A stretch of 64,000 nucleotides of DNA from Hexactinellida sp. DTS-2022 (Eukaryota > Porifera > Hexactinellida): the NCBI GenBank assembly GCA_028753945.1, contig JAPNXP010000006.1, positions 1,736,001 through 1,800,000 on the forward strand, written 5' to 3'. A model generated the notes under the pieces. The model had not been told where the DNA came from. It ran no database searches and saw nothing but the letters and a program-made list of their open reading frames with translations. Below are positions 1-10,600 of this stretch, one piece after another. The stretch's first letter is position 1. The number at the start of each line of letters is the position of its first letter. The translations under genes were made by a program, and so were the position numbers.

Positions 1-96
1 ATCGTGGTGTAACTCCAAAAAATCTTTGTGAAAAATTTACACCAAGATCGGCCTTCAAAAAAAACCTGCACTAAAGTAGACCTGGTTCAATTCTTC

Positions 97-1391
97 GCTT
101 AATAAGTACTCGGCTTAAGGCTTAAGACGTACTCTCGGATAATACGTACTTTTTTCTAATAACCGATTTTTTCTCATATCTGATTCAGTATAAATGCGTT
201 TGTTAATACGACTCGGATATGGCCTATTTAATATACGACTAAATATGTCACCGAGAAGGCCATGAAACGATAAGGCCAGTTTCTAATTTTCATTCTAAGC
301 TAAACTTTGGCTCTTATTGTTATTATTTGCATTGCATATGGGGTAATCAACCATCGCGAGTCCAATGGAACCACTTTTGAGAATCTGAGATTTGTGGTTA
401 AGCTGTTTAGGCGCCATTTCATGGTGATGGTAACAATCTATAGTAAAATTTAAAAGAATAAAATGTCATAAATTTCATTTTCTTGCTTCTTTCTAATAAT
501 TTTATGATAGAAATACTAAATAGGATATTTCATACCCCAAAGGTGGTGTGATCATTAAATGGCGCCTAAACAGCTTAACCACAAATCTCAGATTCTCAAA
601 GTGGTTCCATTGGACTCGCGATGGTTGATTACCCCATATGCAATGCAAACAATAACAATAGGAGGCATAGTTTAGCTTAGGATGAAAATAGAAACTGGCC
701 TTATCGTTTCATGGCCTTCTCGGTGACATATTTAGCCGTATATTAAGTAGGCCATGACTCGGATAATACGTACCTCGGATAAGATGTACCAATTTCTATT
801 CCCAGCTAAATAAAATGTATTCATTTAAATTCGGTTAATATGGACTCTAGAAAACTTTCAGCAGAACTCTGTTAGTGTTTGATTGTCTGACTACGTGACA
901 ATAAAAATACATTCATCTTATCGTTAAGTATGTTGGAGACTTGTATACGTATACCCTACGCGGTTTCATTTAGGGGGGGTTGGAGTATTTCCCCCCCCTT
1001 GGGATTTGAAAAAATACATTGATCAAAGCTGAAGCCTGTTCCCTCACATTCCCAAAACTCTACTTTGCCCCCCCCCTCCCTTGCCTAAATGTCTGGATGA
1101 AACACTGCCCTACATTGTACTTACAACATTGTCAAATGGTCAGTATTTCGACTCGTGAAATATTCATAGGATAAGACTTACCTCGGTTAGTACGTACTTT
1201 TGTTTGTTACCCAAGCTGGTACGTCTTAACCGAGTTCTACTGTACAGTATTACTCGGTTAGTACGTACTTCGAATAGTACGTATTAACTTGTATAAACAT
1301 AGTTTGTCAATGTATTTGCGTATCTATGAAGCGTCAACTCGGTAAGTACGTACAGACGGATTATACGTAGTTATTTTTTCTCCCGAGGGGG
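97..1391. repeat. dispersed ACTCGGWTAGTACGTAC motif cluster
   Basis: A short motif close to CTCGGATAATACGTACT recurs in degenerate form near positions 107-150, 210-220, 756-790, 1174-1195, 1250-1290 and 1336-1370. Copies are not strictly tandem and are separated by unrelated sequence, including the inverted repeat at 221-753. The core GTACGTAC is itself palindromic. No gene was recognised in this stretch. Confidence 0.6.
221..753. mobile_element. long terminal inverted-repeat (foldback-type) element
   Basis: The left arm (221-about 420) and right arm (about 556-753) are reverse complements over roughly 195 bases with few mismatches, separated by an AT-rich spacer of about 135 bases. Arms begin GGCCTATTTAATATACG and end with the matching TATTAAGTAGGCC. 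Motif copies of the TACGTAC type lie directly outside both ends. There is no coding capacity, so a non-autonomous foldback or MITE-like element is the best reading. The superfamily is unassigned. Confidence 0.75.
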
Positions 1392-1483
1392 TACGTACCA
1401 TAGGCGCCGATGTTGGGGTTCTGGGGGGTCCGGACCCCCCCCCACGTCGGAAGGCTGGGAGAGACATTTGGGGTACTGGGATA

Positions 1484-1552
1484 ACACAGAAACAAACAGA
1501 AACAAACACACAAACAATCAATCAAACAAACAAACAAACAAACAACAATTGA
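1484..1552 (+). repeat. CAAA-type microsatellite
   Basis: Runs of AACAAACA and CAAACAAA with a few interruptions. The reverse-strand ORF over it is a low-complexity artefact. Confidence 0.85.
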
Positions 1553-2105
1553 ATTTTAATAATATAGAAGACCATTGTTAGTTATGGAGTACTTTGTATA
1601 GAAAACAAATTTACAATGAGTTAACAAATATTATGCGGAACCATTGAAAATTTCTAGAATAACACGGAGTTTCAACGAAGCCCAATTGAAACCAGTTATC
1701 TGGCCTACGGTATAAATACATACAAGTGATATAAGTGACAACTGCAGATAAAACGAACAAGTTTCGACCTTCTTCTCCTGGTGTTCGTATTAACGAGAGT
1801 CATCTGTGTGAAGTATATAAATTATCCTTGCTTATTAATTACTAATATTAATATAAAATAGCTTGAGCTACAAAATTCAGCACATTTAACGCATTATATG
1901 CGAAGTATAAACTAAATTTATTAAAATTAAATACGCACAGTATATAAATTGTGCAATTATATTCGTGCAAAAGAAATATATCAATATAATCTGTCGTTGT
2001 TATGAAATTTATAATAGAAGCTACTCGATCTCACAAAGTGACATAGAATAGCTCTATTTTCAATTTGAAAACTAAGTTTGCATATAAGATTATAAGAGAC
2101 GCCTG
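1553..2105. other. AT-rich sequence, nothing recognised
   Basis: No open frame with protein-like composition and no inverted repeat was seen. It lies inside the 1399-3897 element. Confidence 0.5.
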
Positions 2106-2292
2106 CAATTGATCAACTAAAATGCATTGCAATTGATCAACTCTGGAGGTTTGCAATTGATCAACTCTGGTAGGTTAGCAATTGATCAACTATGGTATAT
2201 TTGCAATTGATCAACTCTGGTATATTTTCAATTGATCAAATCTGGTAGATTTTCAATTGATCAACTCTGGTAGATTTTCAATTGATCAACTT
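2106..2292 (+). repeat. tandem CAATTGATCAACT array, left
   Basis: Eight units of about 23-26 bases, each with the core CAATTGATCAACTCTGG, at about 2106, 2130, 2153, 2179, 2204, 2229, 2254 and 2279. The array at 3397-3536 carries the same unit in the opposite orientation, so the pair brackets the RING ORF like subterminal repeats of a foldback transposon. Confidence 0.85.
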
Positions 2293-2450
2293 CATACCCT
2301 TCATAATCATAAGGCAATCGATCAAATTGTAGTGATAAACAAGTGCCTGCGAAAAAATTGTCAGTTGGATTTTAAATTAATCCCATTTATCTATCTTATA
2401 TCAAAACATATGGAAACTAATCCACATTTATCTGAAAATATCAACTAAGA

Positions 2451-2716
2451 ATACCGTATTTCCTTGAATAGTAGCCCCCCCTCGAATAATCGCCCCCCTT
2501 GAATAATCGCCCCCCCAAAATAGGTCCTAATTATTTTTTGACACCACCTAGAATAACCGTTGATATCAAATAATCGCCTCCCTACAATTATTGACTATCT
2601 CAAATGATTATATTCCACAAATATTCGCCATTCTCGAAAATCATAACATTTCACTTGGGCCTAAATGGGGCTTGAAATTAATAATCGCCCGGCTACTATT
2701 CAAGGCTATACGGTAT
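2451..2716. mobile_element. MITE with ATACCGTATTTCC ends
   Basis: The left end ATACCGTATTTCCTTGAATA is mirrored at the right by TATTCAAGGCTATACGGTAT. The interior holds repeated GAATAATCGCCCCCC blocks. The same family is at 8774-9017 (AAGCGCC instead of AATCGCC), with a fragment near 4300-4350. It is nested in the 1399-3897 element. Confidence 0.75.
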
Positions 2717-2869
2717 CTGTTGATTACTTACTGAATACTTAAGCTTTAAATAAATAATTATGCAGAATATAACTATTTGTTGATAATGAAATGAAAAGAA
2801 AGCTGAAAAGAATCAAAGAATAGAATGAGTGAGTAAAAGAAAGAAAATGAAAAAAGACATTAGCAGCTA

Positions 2870-3106
2870 TTACATGAAGATTGGTACCCGGTCTGTAATG
2901 GTGGAGCGACATATAGGACATAAATTTCCAACTTGTTCACTGCAATCTTGACAGCATCTAGCGTGTCTACATGGATAGAACAGTACTGTAGATTCTCTCA
3001 CCCGTAAACATACGCAGCATAAAGGCTGATTTGCCTGATTATTTAACTGTTCACTATCCTCATCGCTCCCTGAAGAGATCTCATCTATTTGTTGACTTGA
3101 TCTCAT
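2870..3106 (-). CDS. C3HC4 RING-finger ORF (IAP-like, C-terminal type)
   Basis: A 78-codon frame ending in a stop. After an acidic, Ser-rich lead it has a complete RING: CxxC (CCVCL), PCRH, CxxC (CCQDC) and a final CPICR followed by about ten residues to the C terminus. This resembles the C-terminal RINGs of IAP, MUL1 and MEX-3-like E3 ubiquitin ligases, so zinc binding and ligase activity are family inferences. An in-frame stop lies just before the first Met. CTCTTCAG followed by GG at about 3060 would be a fair splice acceptor, so it may be a last exon. A 22-bp direct duplication (about 3075-3118) sits at its 5' side. It lies in a transposon-like segment between inverted arrays. It might instead be a distal last exon of the PDZ gene upstream on the same strand, but I see only a weak matching donor. 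Confidence 0.7.
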   Translation of the reverse strand: MRSSQQIDEISSGSDEDSEQLNNQANQPLCCVCLRVRESTVLFYPCRHARCCQDCSEQVGNLCPICRSTITDRVPIFM

Positions 3107-3396
3107 CTATTTGTTGACGTTAAATTGTTACATGTTTTTATCTTTGAGTATTTATATCCATCTGAGGTGGTGTAAATGCATCCTCGTTTACATTTGTAGT
3201 TGTCGCACAAATATTCCATAAAATTTGTTTGTGAGAGAATAATTCAGTATACGGTATAAAGAGTTAGTTGTCTTTACGTAAATACGTATATTGAGTCATC
3301 TATGGTATATATATATAGTATAACGGTCGATGTTATGAACTGTCACATTTATGAACTAAAGGAAACCTTAGTTAACCAATGCACTTTTTTGTTCTA

Positions 3397-3536
3397 TTGA
3401 TCAATTAAAGTTGATCAATCGCAAACCTTAGTTGATCAATTGCAAACCTTAGTTGATCAATTGCAAACCTTAGTTGATCAATTGCAAACCTACCGTAGTT
3501 GATCAATTGCAAACCCTCAGAGTTGATCAATTGCAA
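3397..3536 (-). repeat. tandem GATCAATTG array, right (inverted)
   Basis: Seven spaced copies of TTGATCAATTGCAAACC at about 3398, 3410, 3433, 3454, 3475, 3501 and 3524, the reverse complement of the unit at 2106-2292. Confidence 0.85.
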
Positions 3537-3905
3537 CACCCTCGATTATAAATACAACTATACACGTAAATGTAAATATCCATGGCGGGCTCTGGGGAGT
3601 CAGGACACCCCAGGTCGTTGATGTGCTAGCATCCTGTGGGTGAATGATTACCCATGTCATAAAGTTGTAAATTTAATGTGCTTTATTTGTTTAAACCATT
3701 AGTAGCTTCATAATTGGCCTCCGAATGCTCAAGTCTTTATCCCGACGACGTGCATTCGGGAGCGGACGCAGCCTACAGTAATCTCGATATTGGAAAGAAT
3801 TGACCTTTCTGATCGGCCTTCGACCTTGGGCGGCCAAGGTCGAAAAAATTGACCCTCCCAAGGAAATAACTCATTCCTACAAACATCGGCGCCTATGGTA
3901 CGTAC

Positions 3906-4376
3906 TAAGTGAGTTATACTGTATATGCATTGCCTTAGTATGGAAAATTACAAGTAGTATAATAGTAAGCAAGAAAACACAGCTTCACTCAAATAAAAAA
4001 TATGATGGGAATGACATAAGTAAATTCAGAACAATTTAGATACAATTGGACATGGAGAACTTACGAGCAAGGAACAACAAAAAATTGCAAATTAACTCTG
4101 AAAACAAATATTTTGCTTCTGAACCATTTGCAGGTTTAATATAATCCTCCTTTAAACGCTATTTAGTAACGTTTAGTAGATTAGTAAATATTTAATTATT
4201 TACTAAGCAAAGTATTAACTGCATTCACAAATTAGTCCCACATTCCGTGACCAGTGAAAATCGCTTGCGACCCACTGGTTAAAAACCCCTGCTCTATAGC
4301 CCCAAAAGCCCCAAAAGTCCCAAGCGCTTATTCGGGGAAATAAGGTATATATAGTAATACAATGTACAGGGGAATA
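3906..4376. other. no gene recognised; MITE fragment
   Basis: AT-rich sequence. At about 4310-4345, AAGCGCTTATTCGGGGAAAT matches one end of the 8774-9017 MITE family. The stretch would be 3' flank or 3' UTR of the minus-strand PDZ gene. Confidence 0.4.
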
Positions 4377-4674
4377 TTAACTAACACTTCTATCCTTCCT
4401 GAGAATAGCATCTAGACGGGTAGATTCCCGGTTGGATAACAAGCTAGATGCGTTGCTTATCACACTGGTAGACCTGCTGTAGTCAGAGCACAGGCTATTC
4501 AGGTCGTCATCAATACTGTTCTCCAGCGACTCGCAATACACGCTCCCGTACCTGGAACTGAATAGCACTTCTTGATGGGACTCTGTCCGTGATTCCTCAT
4601 TCAGTCGGTGCCAGCTATGCGAGTATGAAATGTTAGGATGAGATCTAGTGGACACATTACATGGTAAAATCATA
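4377..4674 (-). CDS. PDZ gene exon 6 (terminal coding exon)
   Basis: The exon follows acceptor GCTATTTAG. Its first base completes a Gly codon carried from exon 5 (phase 2), after which 98 codons run to a TAG stop. It is Ser-rich with an acidic patch (SLENSIDDDLNSLCSDY) and ends RKDRSVS. Phase agreement with the GTAAGT donor at 8311 is the main evidence for joining. A near-perfect 50-bp palindrome lies six bases upstream of the acceptor. Confidence 0.65.
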
Positions 4675-7600
4675 CTAAATAGCTACGAAATTCTGATTTA
4701 CTATTAATAGTAAATCAGAATTTCGTGGCTTCTGGGAGAACCAGTGGCGTAGCTACACCCGGGACTGACGGAAAATTACATCCTGTGTCCATATATTATT
4801 TTGGTTAGGTTATACACAGTTAACATGATAACATCCCCTATTTCGAATGCCCGCTATCTCGAATGAATTTCCTATGATTTTCATCATTTTATTATTAAGA
4901 TTTGTATATCGAAACAATGTTCCTATAACGCATGCCCTTTATCTGGTCATTCGGAATCTCGCACGCACTCTTTTTCCCTCTACTGCTATAAATTTATAAG
5001 AATGAGGTTGGTTTGGGAATCCAAAGGGAATTCCCATATGGGATGGAAATGGGAAAATCAGCCAATGGGAATCCTATTGGAACCTTGTGGAATCCTGTGG
5101 GAATCCTTAGGAAATCATATAGGAATCCTGTATATTAGGAGTGTTCAACATACGCCCCGCGGGCCGGATCCGGCCTGCGTGAAAATTAATCCGGTTAATA
5201 TTTTTGATCATTTTTGTAGTCTGTCATGATCTTAGATGTGTTTCTTAACCTTTTTTGTTCCATTTCCGCACGGATACCCCCATAGGCGCAGAACCCGGGG
5301 CGGCAGGGGGCGCCCCCCTCGTGTCAAACCCGGGGGGGGGGGGGTGAGGGGGGCCAGGGGGGGCCAGAGGGCTGGACGGTTCTAGCCAAAGGACCTGACA
5401 AGCAGGGTGACCAAATGTCTTATTTTTAGAAGGACAGTCCTTCTCAGGTTAACTGCTTTTTTACACTGTGTCCTTTTGTATCTTTTAAAAAATTGTTTAC
5501 AGTCTGTTCTGTTTAATAATCCACTCCTCTACCTGTCTAAAGAACTTTGATGTTCAACGATACTCAGAAATATTTAAGTATACTAGCCCATATCCTTGTA
5601 CAAAAGCCTTTATCCTCAAATGTTCTACTAATCTAATACTGGTATACTGGGTTTCTCAACCTGCGATCTCTTTAATTATAAACGTGTCCTTCTTTTAAAG
5701 TGGTCATCTGGTTACCCTGCTGGAGGGGCACCTAACTTTGACAATTAACCCAAAACTCCTTGGAATTTTTAAGGAATTTTAAATAAACAAATTGGTAAAT
5801 TACCCATTTTGTGAACCTTTTTAGTTCAAAATGCTGATTGGTTAATATGTACAGTATATCATTTATTATTTTATGAATTTTTGAGCGTTTATATCTCACA
5901 GTATATAGCATTTATAGCTGTATCCTATGAATGATCAATACCCTCGGGAAATCAATGATATCCCGGTTATTATTTGAAGAAAAATACAGTAAATAATTTT
6001 TGTCTTTAATACATCGATTATACATTGTTCTTGTTAAAACTTCTAGAAAGTTGTATTTAAGGTTTCGAGCCCCCCCTCAGTTTGGACTTTTTAAAAGTTC
6101 GGCGCCCTGGATACCCCAACTCATCTCTCCCTAAATAAATCTGAAAATTATCAATTGGCCTATATGGCCCACCTAGATATTTGAGGAACGCAATGTGGCC
6201 CGCAATTAAATCGAGTTGGGCGCCACTGCTGTATTATTATATCCATTGTAAATAGCACTATTATTATAGTATTCTTTTTGTATATTTATCCACACAAATA
6301 AATTCAGTCAATACTGGAATTCCCACAGAATTTGTGTGGGAATGGGATGGGAATGGGTATTAAATTCATCCCTAATCATGGAAAATCGACCCTTTATATT
6401 AGGGCTGAAACGAATATATCGAACATTTGAATATTCGTTCGAAATGATTGAACGAATATTCGTTTGGAAGAACGTTAGATTGAAACAGATATTCGTTGAC
6501 TACTTTTGGACAACAACATGACTTTTGTTTAGCTTGGAGAGATCGTAAAATTAATTCCTAACTAAACTAGCTGATTATTGGCTAACTTGTGTCTAAAACA
6601 CTTTGTAACTAATATTAAACCATTGTAACATTATTTAACACCTATTTCCTATGTACTTTGTGTCTTGAAATTGATATAATGCTTAGTCATCCAAACGAAC
6701 GAATATTCGAATATTCCTTCGTTCAAAAAAAGGTTCGTTCGTTACATTTAAAAAAATCCAAAATTGCAGCTGTGCCGACATATATTCCTTTGGAGGCACT
6801 ATATTTTGGTGGTTGGTTAATTGATGGTGTCACCAAAGGAACATGTCGGCACAGTTGCAATTTTGGATTCTTTTTTGTTTTTTCTTATTCATTTCTGAGA
6901 TTAATGAAATTCAGCAAATTAATATAATTATTTAAATTATTTATTTATTATTTTATAAATATTAATGTACAGGAAAACAAATTAAGTTCAATTATTTGCG
7001 ATAATAATAAATCTAAATTGAATTTCACTATAATATTTGAATTTAGCGCTCTCGAAAACCCCAATAATTTAATTGGAAACGTCTCTATAAGTTAAACACA
7101 TAGCGAATTAATTATGTCAGTATATCCATTGTGCGAGAATTTTCTCGCAGAAGTAAATATAATCATATAATCAATCTGTCATTGTTATGAAATGTAAATT
7201 CTTAGTTTTCAATTAGAAAATAGAAGCCTACTAGATTTCACAAGTTTAATCAATATAATTATCACAAGTTGAAACAATATAATTAGGTATAACACTTTCA
7301 ATTGAACTGAAGTGTTAGTAAACAAAAAGAATTTACGACTCTATTGTGGCACAAACTAAACCCAATTTGAAATTCGCGCACTGTGAAAATGTGTAGAATA
7401 AATTTTATATTGAATGCATATGTTGCAGGCCAAATGTGTTTCAATGTGTCCAAAAAATCTAAATCGTGACCCCAGGAATACATCTGTAACCCATGAGACA
7501 CCTGCCCTGAAAATTTGGGTTTTTAGTTAATTAAACTTTGTTCTGTGAATGAGCTACGGAAGAATAGTAATAATAAATCCAAAATTGCAGCTGTCCCGAC

Positions 7601-10600
7601 GCATGTTCCTTTGGCGGCACTATATTTTGGTGGTGGTTAATTTATAGTGCCTCCAAAGGAACATGCTGTCGGCACAGCTGCAACTTTGGATTTTTTTAGC
7701 CGTGTCATCATCACTATTATGAAGGTGTCAAACCATTTCATAAAGGTGTTTCGGAATATAACGACCCTTAGTCTGTTGGAGGTTTCGTTTTAGCCCACTT
7801 AATTTCAGAGATATTCTAGTTTTAGCGAATATAATAGGTGATGAGTCAGTATTTTTTATGTGCAGGTTGGTACTCACCCAACGCCAACCAACACATTCGA
7901 AATTTCAAATTCACAAAATTGTAAAATCACAATATTTTGACGATGTCATCATCACCTCAAGGTCTTTTCAGTTGGAAAATAGAAGCCTACTCGGAATCAA
8001 CAAGCATATAAGGATTTGTTTGTATATATGTAACACACAAATCGTGAAATTGCCTATTTCACGATTTGAGTGTAACATATACATACATATTAGTATATTA
8101 CATACAACCTCGTGTTTTAATAATATGACTAAGGAGTGATAGCATTTGTCTTGTAGGAATTGTTGCATCAATAATCATTTTCAAGTTAAACACCTGGACG
8201 GCAGTGGAAGGCTGGTATTAATTTAATCGAAAGATTCGAAACTGTGTAATAAACCGATAGGCAGAAACCTAACTACTAATGAAGATACTGGGAGCAGAAG
8301 TGATTACTTACCCATAGTCATTATTAGCCTCACACTCGCTCAGGAACTGCTGTCTAGGATTATACTTGTCTTTCTCGAGCAGGTCTGCTAGAGACCCAGG
8401 TTTCTCTGCATAAAGATTCAAGGTTGGCGAATCCTTCTTGCTCGCAGCTGTCTGGGATCCAAAGGGAAGAGAGTTAGAGTCACTGAGCTCAACAGACACA
8501 CGTCTCTGGGATAACGGCAACTGTGCTTGACTATAGGATAGGAGGAATTAAGTTAGTAAATAAAATCAGGACTAAACCTTAAGAAAGGAATTTATGAAGT
8601 ACTGTAATTTGAAATATAATTATGCTGCAATTAAAAATACCTATTAGTATAGTATGTACTAATAAATAAGGATTAATTGATCCACTTAATTAATCAATTA
8701 AGCCAAAAATGTAATGTATTGTCTGAGATGGCAAAAAGGAGCATAAAAATAATACATTACCCAGTAAGTAACATACCGTATTTCCCCGAATAAGCGCCCG
8801 GCGCTTATTGTTTTCGTGGGCCAAAATTGTCCTGAAATTTTTGTGAAAAATCCAGAATATAATATTTAGGTCGGTTCTAATGGTTTCCACCAACAGTATA
8901 CCTACCGAAGTTGCCAAAATCAATGGAATTTCATTACAGTGATCAAGTAACGTGTATAAATTCTAACATTCCAATGTCAGTTTTATTGACCCGGCGCTTA
9001 TTCGGGGAATTACGGTAATCTTGGAATGTATCTATGTATCCAAAGTTGAGAAAATATCATTTTTGTTTTTGAAAGTAAATAATACAGTACCTAGATTTCC
9101 TTCTCGAGGAGTTTTATTATTCAGTTTTCTGGAGATAAATAATATGCTGAAAAATACTATCCAAAAAGGCTAAATACTGAGTTTGATTGATATCTAGCTA
9201 GAACATGTTTAGAAAATAATTACTCTGTATTTTCATTTTCGAATTTGATTTAGAAAAGTGTCAATCGACAAATATATAAATTGAAATTACATAAACATCA
9301 AAACGAATATATTTAGTGTTTTTTTAATATTAAACTAAATAACCAACTACTTAGTATTACTAGAACACATTAAAAGGTAACTCAGTGGATAGATAGAAGG
9401 TAATCAAAATATCTGACCCTCTAGTCTATAAAAATAGGGAAAAATAATTTCATTTAATAGTAACTAACAAATTGATAGATAATTTATATCATGCAAATGT
9501 AAATTTAACTCAAATAGATAGGGTACTTTATAAATGTAATCTGTACTAGTTAGTACATATTAAGGTGATAGCCCATCACAAAATCTAAAATTACATCTGT
9601 GAAGACAGCATGTCTTTTGAACTCAAGATATTTTGGTGGGTGGTGGATTGATAGTGCCCCCAAATGAAGATGCTGTGGGCACATATGTAATTTTAGATTT
9701 GTTAGTCATGTCTTCATCAGTGTAAAGGTGTTAAAACTTTTCAGAAATGCGTTTCGGAAGGGAACGACCCTCAGTGAGCCGGAAGTTTCCTTTTCAGAGA
9801 TATCATAGTTACAGTACGTATGAATATAATTGGTGATGAGTCAGCATTTTCCATTTTTGAGGATGTCATCATCACCTCAAGGAGTTATGACGGATATGTA
9901 GAGGTGGTACGTGGCATAAGGAACAGTTGATAAATTGGAGGTTGTTTCTATCTTGAACAAGTTTCGAAATTAATGACATTCATTAAATATGAATAAATTA
10001 ACAATTATTTATAGATATAATTAGTTAATTATTTCTGCAATATTATCCACAGTTAATGTAATTACGTCTATACATATTGCTTTTTACAGTGCTAAAAAGA
10101 AACTTCCAACTCACAAAGGGTCGTTCCCTTACGAAAACCTTTCTGAAATGGTTTAACACCTTCATAGTGATGATGACATGGTGAAATAAATCCTAAATTG
10201 CAGCCTGTGCTGAAAGTATTTCCTCTTGGAGGCACTACTAGTTACCCAACCACCAAATGTAGTGCCTCCAAAAGGACATGCGTCGGTACAGGATGCAATT
10301 TTGGATTTTTATTTAATTTAATCCATTGTATATTATACAACAATTAAATAGAATCCAGTTGAAATTCACAAGTAGAATCAATATAATTATTTCAAGTTGA
10401 AACAATAGAATTTGATTTAATAAGAGTTTTACTTATTCTGAAGTATGAGGAAATAGAGATTGGCACCCAATTATGGCACAAACCTAGGCCAAATTGAACA
10501 TTGTGATAGCCAAAAGGTGTAGATTAATTTTTCTATCCAAAAATATAAAATTTATATCAAGCTCACTATTAATTAATTCATGCTATGACTCGCAGGCGCT

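Larger units (their letters stand above)
1399..3897. mobile_element. hAT-type non-autonomous element carrying a RING ORF
   Basis: The segment starts CATAGGCGCCGATGTT and ends with its exact reverse complement, giving 16-bp terminal inverted repeats. It is flanked on both sides by GTACGTAC (1391-1398 and 3898-3905), an 8-bp target-site duplication as in hAT transposition. Shorter elements with the same CATAGGCG ends and their own perfect 8-bp duplications occur at 28313-28467 and 36634-36928, supporting the family. Inside are two inverted arrays of a GATCAA motif, a nested MITE and a RING-finger ORF, but no transposase. Because GTACGTAC is a palindrome common in the neighbourhood, the duplication is slightly weaker evidence than usual. 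Confidence 0.7.

Noticed and set aside
2106-3536. CRISPR-like arrays (short repeats with spacers of similar length)
   Set aside because: Spacers are not unique but variants of one tandem unit, the copies drift, there are no cas genes, and the context is a spliced animal genome.
3800-4039. 79-codon ORF
   Set aside because: It runs across the right boundary of the 1399-3897 element and has no protein-like features.
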